A DNA stretch of 64,000 nucleotides from Neisseria musculi (GCF_014297595.2 NZ_CP060414.2:806001-870000), one strand, 5' to 3'; positions 16,698 to 25,269 are shown, counted from the first letter of the stretch. Program-made: numbers and translations. The notes: generated from the letters alone by a model not told the origin.

Positions 16698-17500
16698 CTA
16701 AGCGCTTTGTTGCATAGGTTGCGGGCGGTGCTGTTGTGAGTTCTGGTAACCTTCTTGCGGTTGCGGAGCATAATGCTGTTGCTGTGCAGGAGGGTTATTT
16801 TGAACCTGGGGCTGCGAATGCGGAGTCTGTGTTACAGGCTGCTGCGGCTGTGGGTTCTGGTAACCTTCTTGCGGTTGAGGAGCATAATGCTGTTGCTGTG
16901 CAGGAGGGTTATTTTGAACCTGGGGCTGCGAATGCGGAGTCTGTGTTACAGGCTGCTGCGGCTGTGGGTTCTGGTAACTTTCTTGCGGTTGCGGAGCATA
17001 ATGCTGTTGCTGTGCAGGAGGATTATTTTGAACCTGGGGCTGCGAATGCGGAACCTGAGCTTCAGGCTGCTGGTCTTCGTTAGTTTGAAGAGTAAAAAAC
17101 CGTTGTTTATTTACATTTATCCAGCTAAGCTTAAACAGCCTTCCCCGAATACAGGACACATGTTCACCTTTTTTGTTCGTAAAACCATCAGGTACTCCAT
17201 CACCTATGGTAAATCCACAGGTTACAGTTACCTTGGGTCCCGCTTGGGGATCAAGAAGTTGGGGATAGGCTTGAAACAGCATATTAAGAGCTTCTCGTGC
17301 CTGTCCGAAGACGTTAGTCTCAAATATAGTAGAGACTCTTTGCCGTCTTGACCATACCAAGCGTTAATAGAACAAGTCAGGTAAGGTTTGCCTTTATCAG
17401 GTGTCACCCAACGAGGGCGGTTAAGATAACCTATGCCGGTAGTTACCAAATCAACATAATTGTTTTGGGCAGGATTTTGGTTTTGAGTTTGATTAGTCAT
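16698..17500 (-). pseudogene. DUF3577 / STY4534-family ICE replication protein, frameshifted
   Basis: An ssDNA-binding-like ICE protein split into two frames. The first (17500-17228) gives MTNQTQNQ...YVDLVTTGIGYLNRPRWV...SINAWYGQDGKES. The second continues STIFETNVFGQAREALNMLFQAYPQLL...GRLFKLSWINVNKQRFFTLQ. The break is at about 17328 in GAGTCTCTACT and fits a 2-bp TC duplication. The C-terminal tail consists of about three 38-residue Pro/Gln-rich repeats (starting PHSQPQVQNNPPAQQQ). The start at 17500 follows leader L13. A TC-slippage event could be reversible, but no long repeat tract is present. Confidence 0.8.
16736..17070. repeat. 114-bp tandem repeats encoding a Pro/Gln-rich tail
   Basis: About 2.9 copies of a 114-bp unit (38 codons), almost identical, encode the tail of the DUF3577 protein. 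Open frames on the opposite strand here are shadows of the repeat. Confidence 0.85.
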
Positions 17501-17565
17501 GATGTATCTCCAAATAAAATGGGGATACATCTACCCCTGCGGGGAAGTGTATCCCCAAGGGGTTT
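17501..17565 (-). promoter_or_regulatory. Structured leader L13
   Basis: CCCC/GGGG and GGGG/CCCC nested hairpin. GGGGATACA is exactly complementary to TGTATCCCC. GATGTATC of the same strand pairs with GATACATC beside GGAG. Confidence 0.7.
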
Positions 17566-18102
17566 AATAAGAAGTCGGCTTTATCACCGATAGAAAAGAA
17601 AAGGGTAGCTATCTCTAAAAGACCCGTATGCGAGCTACAGTTACGGCTTTTGCTTTTTGATGAAGCAACAAACATCTAGTACGGTTTCATTGTGCAAACA
17701 ACCATTGAAATTGTCAAGCAATTTTTCTTCTTAAAATATTTCCCCAATCATTAATCGCTTTTTAATCATGCTAAGATTTATTCTGTCATCCAATATTGTA
17801 TAGAAACAAAATATGAAAGAACCCATGAAGGTAATCGCCTACACCGGCCAATACAACAATGAGACTGTGACAGCATTGCAGGCGCAGATGCTCGGCCTTG
17901 ATGTAGTTTACAGTTGTCATAAACCCGGGGAACGTCTTGAAATGTACAAGACCCGTCGAAAGCAAACGCATTATTTTGCCTACAAAAGTACAACCACACA
18001 TGAAGGTAAAACTGCTCCCGAAACGCTGACGCACACCTTGTGCAAACAGATAATTGCTGAACTCGCCAACCAAAACATTCAAACCAAGTTGAGATTTTTT
18101 AA

Positions 18103-18822
18103 GGGGCTGTCCTAGATAACTAGAACAAATCCTGCTTTACTAATTGTTTTAAAATAGAAATTTGAAATTTTATCTCACTGTTGTTAAAACGCCATTCACA
18201 CTCTTTCAAATACAGTTCAAAATGCTCTTTGGGAATGCCGTTAAACTTGCGTAAATGGCGTTTTGCTTGGTTCCAAAAGTTCTCAATTCCGTTAATGTGA
18301 TTTTGTCGCTCAGCAAAATGTGTGCTGTGATTGATCCGAAAATGTGAAAATTCGCTCACATCAAGAACGTCATAACTTTTGTAACAATCGGTATAAACAA
18401 TGCTGTCAGGCTTCACTTGCTCGCGGATAATTGGCAATAAAGTCGCAGTTTGTGTATTGGGTACGGCAACGGTGTAAACCTTACCATTACGCTTCAAAAG
18501 CCCGAATACAGCCACTTTGCCAGCCGCACCGCGACCACGTTTGCCTTTGCGTTGTCCGCCAAAATAGCTTTCATCAACTTCTACTTCACCATCAAGCATT
18601 TCCAGATGCGGGCTGTTGTGATAGATAAGTAAGCGCAAACGGTGGAAGTAATAGGCAGCGGTATTTTTATTGACGCTAACTAATTGCGCCGCTGTGCGAG
18701 CGGTAACACCTGCAACAAATAGTTCAATCAGTTTGTTTTGCTTGTACTGACTTAAACGACTTTTTCTCATAGGGATTATTCTAACCTGAAGTTAAATTTC
18801 CCTAGTTATCTAGTACAGCCCC
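18103..18822 (-). mobile_element. IS1595-family (IS1016-like) insertion sequence, copy 2
   Basis: A complete 720-bp copy with the same terminal repeats as copy 1 and a perfect 8-bp target duplication TTTTTTAA (18095-18102, 18823-18830). It splits the CoiA-like gene. Confidence 0.95.
18120..18770 (-). CDS. IS1595-family transposase, copy 2
   Basis: An intact 216-residue ISXO2-like transposase with VDESYFGG, YTDCYKSY and HINGIENFWNQAK motifs. It matches copy 3 except near the C-terminus (NNSEIKF here, NNSKIKF there) and differs from copy 1 near residue 45 (HRLR versus HGLR). Confidence 0.95.
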   Translation of the reverse strand: MRKSRLSQYKQNKLIELFVAGVTARTAAQLVSVNKNTAAYYFHRLRLLIYHNSPHLEMLDGEVEVDESYFGGQRKGKRGRGAAGKVAVFGLLKRNGKVYTVAVPNTQTATLLPIIREQVKPDSIVYTDCYKSYDVLDVSEFSHFRINHSTHFAERQNHINGIENFWNQAKRHLRKFNGIPKEHFELYLKECEWRFNNSEIKFQISILKQLVKQDLF

Positions 18823-19627
18823 TTTTTTAATATATACGGCCCATATTTAGGCAGAGCTGACGAAGAAATTGTTTTTAATGGGGGTAATGTAGAACAGCGC
18901 ATCAATGTCAATGGACATACTTATATAATAGATGCACTCTGTAGTTTTAGTCAGCCTTCTGCAAAAACTTCCCTATTCTCGCTGGAACAGCAATGGGGTG
19001 GTCAAATTGCTTTTGAAATTTACCATACATCTAAACTAACGGCAGACTCACCCAAATGTCGAGACTTAGAGGCGGCGGGTATTCCCGTCCTTCAGATTGC
19101 AACAGGAGATCCCAAAAGTGCCCTTTATCTTGATGAAGCAGCCATTGCCCAAATGAATGAGCGTGATGCGGATTACGCGATAACTGTCCATCTCAATAAA
19201 CTTCGGAATATCTTTCGTAAATCGATTGGGGGTGTGGTATACAACAACCCTAAATCAGCTGTCTTTGCCGAGGCAGAAAAATTGTCTGCCAAATTGGATG
19301 CGGCGCAACGGGAGGTTGAAACTTGGCGGGAAACAGAAATGCCCAAAGTTGAACAATTGCTCAAGCTGGGTAAGGAACTGATAATAGAAAAACAAGACCA
19401 CGCTAAAATCGGGGAAGCATACAATGAATTAACTCTCAAAATGTCGAACGTATACGACGAAAACAACCGTTTGAAAGACCAGATTGAAAAAATAACAAAT
19501 GAAAATACCCAGCTCCGTGCGGAAATTGAAAAAAGTTGGCTGTCCAAGCTTATCCGGTTATTCGGTAAATAACCGGAGTTATGCAACCTATCCCACTAGC
19601 GTACCCATTCTGTCGGGTTTCAGACAA

Positions 19628-20089
19628 CTATTTCTCTGGTATTTTGTTTGGCAGTAATTGATTGTCCTGTGCATATTGCAGAGTAAATTCACGCTTGGAA
19701 AGAATCGACTCAATGGTTTTGTCATCTAACCCGGCATTTTTTAAATCCCTCTTCAGCTCTTCGAGGCTACGCTTGAAGGACTCTCTTGCTGCCTGGACTG
19801 AATCAACAATAAATTGGGCATTAAAGTCATCCTTTAATTCATAAAATTGAATATTTGATGCGCAAGCGTGAAACCACTCGAACCTTGCAGCAACTTCTTG
19901 CAAGGCCAGTGTTCCATGAGCCTGGCGAATGCCTTCTTTACTTAGATAAACTGTACCTTGAATATTGTCGAAACCATGCCTGTTCAATATACGCCATATA
20001 TCGGTGTAAGCATTATTCCAACTTGGGTTATGGTAGTGTTGCTTTAAGCAATTTGTATCCATATCAAATACAATAAGGGTTCTGTCCAT
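19628..20089 (-). CDS. vapD: VapD-like (Cas2-fold) endoribonuclease toxin, C-terminally extended
   Basis: A 153-residue protein. The first 95 residues match VapD: FDMDTNCLKQHY...AYTDIWRILNRHGFDNIQGTVYLSK...ALQEVAARFEWF. The early Asp pair is typical of this Cas2-like RNase fold. Classical VapD is about 93 residues; the extra 55 residues here form a charged coiled-coil tail. The gene starts 2 bp after a 67-codon helix-turn-helix gene, in one operon with the ABC-three-component genes. A toxin role is inferred from the family. Confidence 0.75.
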   Translation of the reverse strand: MDRTLIVFDMDTNCLKQHYHNPSWNNAYTDIWRILNRHGFDNIQGTVYLSKEGIRQAHGTLALQEVAARFEWFHACASNIQFYELKDDFNAQFIVDSVQAARESFKRSLEELKRDLKNAGLDDKTIESILSKREFTLQYAQDNQLLPNKIPEK

Positions 20090-20091
20090 TT

Positions 20092-20295
20092 TTAGGCTTT
20101 CTGTTTCGGTTGGGCAAAAATATCGAATTGGTCTTTGTCGCTAGATTTGTGATTTGCTTTATAACTGCGCCTTACCTTGCTGACGGTAGAGGGGCTGCAA
20201 TTTAGTGCTGACGCAATACCGGAAATACTGACGCCTTGCATGGTTAGCTGAATAATGCTGTTGTGTAGCGTTTTATTGGGCATTCTGCCTTTCAT
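20092..20295 (-). CDS. Orphan serine-recombinase helix-turn-helix domain
   Basis: A 67-residue protein, MKGRMPNKTLHNSIIQLTMQG..., almost the same as the last 60 residues of the complete serine recombinase encoded at 24571-25269 (shared IIQLTMQGVS, GIASALNCS, STVSKVRR, DQFDIF/NQFDIF). It lacks the catalytic domain. The ATG lies 7 bp after the DUF2326 gene stop, and the next gene, vapD, starts 2 bp after its stop. It is a DNA-binding remnant that might serve as regulator or antitoxin partner of VapD; that role is speculation. Confidence 0.7.
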   Translation of the reverse strand: MKGRMPNKTLHNSIIQLTMQGVSISGIASALNCSPSTVSKVRRSYKANHKSSDKDQFDIFAQPKQKA

Positions 20296-20302
20296 TTTTA
20301 TT

Positions 20303-22081
20303 TTAGAACCTAAATCCGAACAACATTTCCTCCGGCTTGTCTTTCAGATTAATAATGATATTGCCGTCCAAATCGAAGCGGTAGTTTATTCCCCGACTTC
20401 GGTCACCATCTCCAATCTGTATCTCGTCTTCATTGAAAGTGGTGATATATTGAAAGCTGCTTTGTTCGCTTCGCTCGTGAATGTAGTTCAATAGGTTGAC
20501 TTTCTTTCTGATTTCGATACCGTGGAATACACCGTCATGTATCAGAAAATCGGGTAGCGGGATATTCCCCCGTACGGCATTCAGAAATACAGTCAGATCA
20601 TAAATGACCGTTTTCAGCTTGGTCTGTCCCAATGCTTCGATATGAGGAAAACCGATTTCTATTCTTACCGGCATTTTTCTGTTTTTCAACTGCCCCTGAG
20701 CAGAAATGTCCAAATAAACACCCTTTGCTTCATAGAGAATGTCTTCAAATGCGGCGGCAACGATTTCGTTAAACAGACTCCGGATGGTTTCAACGGATTC
20801 CGAACACTCAGACAGGGCAACCTGCATCTGCATATGATGCATGCTTTCATCGTGATGCATCCTACCGAGTTCGGCATGTATTTTTTCAATACTGTCCAGC
20901 CTCTGACGGATTTCGGCAATTTTTGTACTTTCCAACGCATATCTGCCCCATGCTTCAGTCAATGACATATCCATATTATCATCAATCGTTTTCATTAACC
21001 CCGCACGCTGTGCATCCTTCTCTTGAATTTCTGCCAAAAGTTTTTTATGCTCCGAGGACAATTCGGTCATACGGCTGCCGTAAAATTTCAGCCGTTCTTG
21101 GGTAATGGATGCTCGAAAATCCAGTACTTCTTCCAAACTTTTTCTGATAATCCGGCCCAAATCCAGAGCCACCGATTCGTATTGTTTCCGGACATCATCC
21201 ACATCAATCTCGTTTCGGGAAGATTCCGTGAATTTCTTTAATTTTTCAAGCTGATTGCCGGTTTGGCGCTCTTTCTTTCTCAAGTTGGCCAACTGTTCGT
21301 CCAACTCGGCAATTCTTTCGGAGACTCTTTTGAAGGAATCGCTGAGTTTGAATTCGCTTAATGACTGTCGAATGAGTTCCAACTCTTTTCTTTTGACCGC
21401 CATTTCCGAACGCAATTGGGAGACAGACTTACCGGATGTATCCGTCAGGTATTTTTGCAGAACATTGGCTTCCCGAGTCAGCTCCTCCGTTATTGTCCAT
21501 GTTTCCAGCAGACTGTTCAGATGTGTTGAAGGTAGTCCGAGTAAATAAAGGTTCAACAATATCAACAGACTCTTTTTGGCCCCTCCATGCTGGAGATAGA
21601 TAACGGGATCATCGCGTTTCACACTTGTCAAATCATCTTTGACAAAGAAATTCATTAAGTTTCGGTGACTTCCTTCCGGATATTTTCTCTCGGCGGTCTG
21701 TGGAAAGAATTTTCCGGAAAAAAGTTTTTTGGCTTCCTCGATCTCATAAGGATATTCGGCCTGACCATTTTCCTGGATGTACACTTTCTTCGTCTCTCCG
21801 AAACTGCGGCGGATTTGCAGGAATTCATCCCCGTTATCAAGAAGCAGGCAGACCTGATGCTCCTGCTCTCTCAGAAACGCATATTTTTTGCTGTTGAAAA
21901 TTTTTGCAGCATCCGAAGACAACAGTAAGTAATCGATCAGACGTACAATACTGGATTTGCCGATACCGTTTGTTCCGTGGGATTGTCCATATTTGGCAGA
22001 ACCGATGATAAGGTTCAAACCTGGCTTGAAGTTTATATCTTGCAACAACAAGCCGGTCGGTGACCAAAGTTTTTTCAGCAT
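20303..22081 (-). CDS. ABC-three-component system ATPase (DUF2326, SMC/RecF-like)
   Basis: A 592-residue P-loop ATPase: Walker A GTNGIGKSS near residue 40, a long coiled coil (about residues 205-420), and a C-terminal ABC head ending ...GINYRFDLDGNIIINLKDKPEEMLFGFRF as in DUF2326 proteins. These are the ATPase of ABC-three-component defence systems. I chose the start MLKKLWSPTG at 22081, 17 bp after the middle-component stop; the longer frame overlaps that gene. It presumably works as a sensor or motor with the two genes upstream. Intact. Confidence 0.8.
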   Translation of the reverse strand: MLKKLWSPTGLLLQDINFKPGLNLIIGSAKYGQSHGTNGIGKSSIVRLIDYLLLSSDAAKIFNSKKYAFLREQEHQVCLLLDNGDEFLQIRRSFGETKKVYIQENGQAEYPYEIEEAKKLFSGKFFPQTAERKYPEGSHRNLMNFFVKDDLTSVKRDDPVIYLQHGGAKKSLLILLNLYLLGLPSTHLNSLLETWTITEELTREANVLQKYLTDTSGKSVSQLRSEMAVKRKELELIRQSLSEFKLSDSFKRVSERIAELDEQLANLRKKERQTGNQLEKLKKFTESSRNEIDVDDVRKQYESVALDLGRIIRKSLEEVLDFRASITQERLKFYGSRMTELSSEHKKLLAEIQEKDAQRAGLMKTIDDNMDMSLTEAWGRYALESTKIAEIRQRLDSIEKIHAELGRMHHDESMHHMQMQVALSECSESVETIRSLFNEIVAAAFEDILYEAKGVYLDISAQGQLKNRKMPVRIEIGFPHIEALGQTKLKTVIYDLTVFLNAVRGNIPLPDFLIHDGVFHGIEIRKKVNLLNYIHERSEQSSFQYITTFNEDEIQIGDGDRSRGINYRFDLDGNIIINLKDKPEEMLFGFRF

Positions 22082-22098
22082 AATAGGGTTTTCCGTGT

Positions 22099-22356
22099 CT
22101 AGTCGAAGATGTCGGTTTGGACCGGCTGTCGACAAATCGAGATATGATACTGTTCGTGTTCCACCGCACCTACCGCATACAGAAACCCCAAAGACGAATA
22201 AAAATTGACGATTGTCCGGCGGCGATCCTGTTTGAGAAATAACGCAAGCAGATCATCAATCATAACCGGGGATTTTTTTGACAGAATTTTCAATAATCCT
22301 GCGCCCATTGCCACAACAGACAGGCTCAAATCACTTTCAGGATGCAATAGCGCCAT
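22099..22356 (-). CDS. ABC-three-component system middle component
   Basis: An 85-residue protein, MALLHPESDLSLSVVAMGAGLLKIL..., with a winged-helix look (SPVMIDDLLALFLKQDRRRTIVNFYSSLGFLYAVGAVE). Size and position between the effector and the DUF2326 ATPase match the small 'middle component' of ABC-3C systems. The start at 22356 follows AGAGG and overlaps the upstream stop region; a longer start at 22404 is possible. Confidence 0.7.
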   Translation of the reverse strand: MALLHPESDLSLSVVAMGAGLLKILSKKSPVMIDDLLALFLKQDRRRTIVNFYSSLGFLYAVGAVEHEQYHISICRQPVQTDIFD

Positions 22357-22357
22357 T

Positions 22358-23260
22358 CTAATTACCTCTCGGCTTTGTACCGATATGGCATTGTGAAAAA
22401 ACATACCATACCAATGCGGCTATATAAGCCGAAAGCATATCGTCCTTCAGTTTGCCGTTATAACGCTCTTCGTAATTCGAGATCAACTGTTTCATTTTCT
22501 GAAACTCGCTGAGTGGTAGCGATGCCAATTTGCCATAGTCATTGAAAATCCGGTTTTTAACGGTATTGATGTCGCGGTCTGCATAGGCATTCAATGCTTC
22601 TTCTATTTCAGCCTGAAACGCATAAGTGGCCTTTATTGAATCCTCAAATTCTTTATATTCGGATTCTGTACTGTTGGACCGGATTTTGCGCAAAATTTCA
22701 GGAGCTTGTTCCTGATAGTCTATTTGGTCTTTTTCGTAATCCTGACTGCACAAATCATCAAGCAACTTTTCTACAAAGTCCCTGCCGAGATATTCATCAC
22801 CAATGTTTAATTCGCGACACAGTTTGCACTTCTGAGAATATATCCTGGGTCGCCCGTCTGCTCCCGTTTCAATCATGTATAAAATATGACCAAGCCCGCA
22901 TATTTTATGCTGTTTTCCCCAGTTGACAACCAGCTGGATATGCTCGGGAGCTGGTTCAAGATTGGTATAGAAATGCCAATCCGGATACAGCTGCTGCCAG
23001 TTTGATTGGTAAGAGCCAAAATCATCGTGTAGCTTCTTGGTCATTTTTCCAGCTTGACCGGCTTTCTCCGGCGCATAACAGGCAACACAAATCCCTGTCT
23101 GTATCAGACAGTCGGCACCTTGGTCTTTGACCCGACGGACTTCCTGAATTTTGTCGCTTCCGTAATGGGTGCGCAGGAGGGATATGATAAATTTCTGAAA
23201 ATCGAAACCAGCAAGATTCGATATTTGGGTTCGGATGAGGTTTTTTAGCGGGCTATCCAT
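22358..23260 (-). CDS. ABC-three-component effector with Mrr-like nuclease domain
   Basis: A 300-residue protein. The N-terminal 90 residues (FDFQKFIISLLRTHYG ... VKDQGADCLIQTGICVACYAPEK) resemble Mrr/RecB-like restriction endonuclease folds: the Asp of GAD is present, while the usual ExK is changed to an AxY-type sequence, so catalysis is uncertain. A CxxC (KCKLC) follows, and the C-terminal helical domain is typical of ABC-3C proteins. Operon order: regulator, effector, middle component, ATPase. The stop is 1 bp from the regulator-side neighbour on the 5' side. Confidence 0.7.
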   Translation of the reverse strand: MDSPLKNLIRTQISNLAGFDFQKFIISLLRTHYGSDKIQEVRRVKDQGADCLIQTGICVACYAPEKAGQAGKMTKKLHDDFGSYQSNWQQLYPDWHFYTNLEPAPEHIQLVVNWGKQHKICGLGHILYMIETGADGRPRIYSQKCKLCRELNIGDEYLGRDFVEKLLDDLCSQDYEKDQIDYQEQAPEILRKIRSNSTESEYKEFEDSIKATYAFQAEIEEALNAYADRDINTVKNRIFNDYGKLASLPLSEFQKMKQLISNYEERYNGKLKDDMLSAYIAALVWYVFSQCHIGTKPRGN

Positions 23261-23665
23261 TTATACAACCTCCCCGGATAACGGCATTTTTTCAAGATTG
23301 GCCTCAAGTAGCCGATGTATGTCTTTCAGCAGTCGGAGCAGTCCGGATTCCAAAACGGGATATTGGCGTATCAGATTTTCAATATCTTTCAATTCCTGAA
23401 TCGCAGAAACTTCACTCAACTGATCGTACGGATCAATTTGTAGGAAAACGCACAAATCGACAACCCTACGGCTAATGACCTTACACTTCCCCGATCTTAC
23501 CCGTTGGATGAAATCCTTATTCAGCGGTGCTTTTATGTTGTTGGCGATATCATCTTGATACTTTCGGTTATAAGTATCAACACAGTCGCGCAAAGTCAGC
23601 CGTTGTGCTTTGAGCACGCGATCAATTTCCGAAGCAATTTGGAGATATGAACGGTAATTCTTCAT
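23261..23665 (-). CDS. Putative HTH regulator of the ABC-three-component operon
   Basis: A 134-residue protein whose first 90 residues look like a Cro/XRE helix-turn-helix (LTLRDCVDTYNRKY ... LNKDFIQRVRSGKCKVISRRVVDLCVFLQI). It is directly adjacent to the effector gene. It is the first gene of the operon, so autoregulation is plausible. Upstream DNA is AT-rich (23666-23731). Function inferred from position and fold. Confidence 0.6.
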   Translation of the reverse strand: MKNYRSYLQIASEIDRVLKAQRLTLRDCVDTYNRKYQDDIANNIKAPLNKDFIQRVRSGKCKVISRRVVDLCVFLQIDPYDQLSEVSAIQELKDIENLIRQYPVLESGLLRLLKDIHRLLEANLEKMPLSGEVV

Positions 23666-23732
23666 TGTATTTAAAAAATAATAAATTTAATGAATTATAT
23701 CATTTTTTTGATAAAAATACATAAGATAAAAA

Positions 23733-23760
23733 GGCTGTCTGAATAAAATCAGACAGCCCC
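23733..23760 (-). terminator. Terminator downstream of vapC
   Basis: GGCTGTCTGA / TCAGACAGCC hairpin followed on the minus strand by TTTTTATC. It contains a one-base variant of the uptake sequence. Confidence 0.75.
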
Positions 23761-23851
23761 CTATTTATTAACTCCATAAATATGGAGGATTTCGGTATTC
23801 GGATTGGCTTTTCAGAGCCATCCCTTCCCGAAATATTCTCAAATCAACAAT

Positions 23852-24253
23852 TTATTTTGCGGCAAGCTTGGTTTTTTTACCCTGCCTTTCCAAAAGTTTG
23901 ACTGCTTTTTTGTCGAAAGAACAAAATATTTCACCTCCCAGCCAGTTACCTTCATAAGCAATCACACCGTCTGCAAAATCGCCGCTGGCTTCCAGTACGG
24001 ACAATCCGGCTTCGACTGCAGGCCGGTTCATGGCCACCTTTTCCGTATTGAGCAAATCACGTACAGTTTGGGCTGCTTCCTCCCTACTCAGCTTGGCACC
24101 ACGCCGCAATATCCAAACCAATTCGCATAAACTCGGCAAGGAAACCGCCACCAAATCTGCGGAACGCAAGAGTTCAGAGGCAACAGCAGCCTGCTTCGGA
24201 TCATCCTGCAAAACTGCACGCAGCAGAATGTTGGTATCGGCGGTAATCTTCAT
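23852..24253 (-). CDS. vapC: VapC-type PIN-domain toxin
   Basis: A 133-residue PIN-domain ribonuclease: Asp of TADTNILLRAVL (residue 6), Glu of LPSLCELVWIL near 44, Asp of GDFADGVIAY near 94, and CSFDKKAVKL near 115, giving the four-acid active site. It overlaps the antitoxin gene by 4 bp, which is the usual arrangement. It is probably repressed by the antitoxin-toxin complex at the promoter near 24505-24560. Confidence 0.85.
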   Translation of the reverse strand: MKITADTNILLRAVLQDDPKQAAVASELLRSADLVAVSLPSLCELVWILRRGAKLSREEAAQTVRDLLNTEKVAMNRPAVEAGLSVLEASGDFADGVIAYEGNWLGGEIFCSFDKKAVKLLERQGKKTKLAAK

Positions 24254-24501
24254 TCCTGCCCCGCCCAGCCGGAGGCAGCTATTTCATTGATCTCCTCCAA
24301 AGTGAGCGGCTTTTCGGCTTTGCCGGCATGACGCCCGATAAAGTTCTCTATCGAGCCTTCCGCTTGGGCAGCGCGCATTCTGATTTCGCCGTTAGGCAGC
24401 TTGTCGAACTCCACCTTCTGTCCCGGGGCAAGCCCTAGGTGTTGCAACAAATCACGCTTCAGCGTTACCTGTCCCTTGGCAGTAATAGATAAAGTCCCCA
24501 T
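24250..24501 (-). CDS. vapB: AbrB/MazE-type antitoxin of the PIN toxin
   Basis: An 83-residue protein with the swapped-hairpin AbrB motif ITAKGQVTLKRDLLQHLGLAPGQKVEF at residues 6-32, followed by the acidic toxin-binding tail LTLEEINEIAASGW. Pairs with the PIN toxin through the overlapping stop/start. Confidence 0.85.
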   Translation of the reverse strand: MGTLSITAKGQVTLKRDLLQHLGLAPGQKVEFDKLPNGEIRMRAAQAEGSIENFIGRHAGKAEKPLTLEEINEIAASGWAGQE

Positions 24502-24570
24502 TTCTTATCTCCTATTTTATAGATGACCATAGATAATACAATTTAAATGTAATGCGTTTTTTCATTACCG

Positions 24571-25269
24571 TCAAATTTTTCTGGAGCGTACGAATATATC
24601 GAACTGGTTTTTATCGCCCGATTTGTGATTGTCTCTATGTTTACGCCTTACCTTGCTCACAGTGGACTCACTGCAATTCAACGCTGATGCAATTCCGGCA
24701 ATACTGACACCCTGCATGGTCAACTGAATGATGTGCTTATGTAGTTGTTTATCGGCCGGACGGCCTTTCATTTTTCCTTCCCTTTTGGCACGTTCGATAC
24801 CCTGTTTGGCACGTTCGCGTCGGGTTTTCCAATCCTCATGCGCAATGCTTAAAGCCATGCGCAAAAACATTTTCTGCAATGCCTCCATCAATGGTTCGGA
24901 AAGATATTTGGGCAAGGAATCGCCCTGCCCCATTAATTCATCGATATTGCCGAAGGAAAATACATCGGGAACATGCAATTTGGCCCCCTTTTCCGTAATG
25001 CGCGCAATCAGCTGTTCCGCTTCGCGGGGCGGAAGACGGGTAATACGATCCAGTCTTTCGGCAATGACCCAGTCTCCCTCTTGGAGGTCGCTGATTAACC
25101 GGTTTAATTCCGGCCTGCTGGCATTGACACCGCTGGCCTTCTCTTCATAGACGCCGGCTATGTAAAAGCCACTTTCCTTAGCCTGTTCGATAATTTCGCG
25201 CTGGCGCTCCAAATTCTGTTGTAGAGTGCTGACTCTAAGATAGATACGGGCAACTTTTGGCGCACTCAT
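24571..25269 (-). CDS. Serine recombinase / resolvase
   Basis: A 232-residue resolvase-family recombinase. Catalytic Ser in YLRVSTLQQNLERQ near residue 14, conserved E..SG..ASRPELNRLI, and ERLDRITR near 92-99. C-terminal helix-turn-helix (GVSIAGIASALNCSESTVSKVRR). Length fits small resolvases or DNA invertases. Its target site is not evident; the upstream AT-rich region 25270-25430 could contain a res site. An orphan copy of its C-terminal domain lies at 20092-20295. Confidence 0.85.
   Translation of the reverse strand: MSAPKVARIYLRVSTLQQNLERQREIIEQAKESGFYIAGVYEEKASGVNASRPELNRLISDLQEGDWVIAERLDRITRLPPREAEQLIARITEKGAKLHVPDVFSFGNIDELMGQGDSLPKYLSEPLMEALQKMFLRMALSIAHEDWKTRRERAKQGIERAKREGKMKGRPADKQLHKHIIQLTMQGVSIAGIASALNCSESTVSKVRRKHRDNHKSGDKNQFDIFVRSRKI

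Larger units (their letters stand above)
17813..19572 (+). pseudogene. CoiA-like putative nuclease gene interrupted by an IS1595 element
   Basis: Removing the IS and one copy of its 8-bp target duplication restores a single 343-codon frame: ...QTKLRFF joins NIYGPYLGRADEE. The middle (IIDALCSF ... FEIYHTSKL ... RDLEAAGIPVLQI) resembles the D...ExK core and 'GIPVLQI' strand of CoiA-type competence-related PD-(D/E)xK proteins; this is inference. The last 120 residues are a coiled coil. The insertion is after codon 96, so the protein is probably lost. The start at 17813 has only a weak ribosome site; 17825 is possible. It is plus-strand and has lower GC than its neighbours. Confidence 0.7.

Noticed and set aside
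16736..17351. Plus-strand ORFs of 115 and 198 codons
   Set aside because: They are shadows of the 114-bp repeats coding on the minus strand; no ribosome site and a repetitive, unnatural composition.
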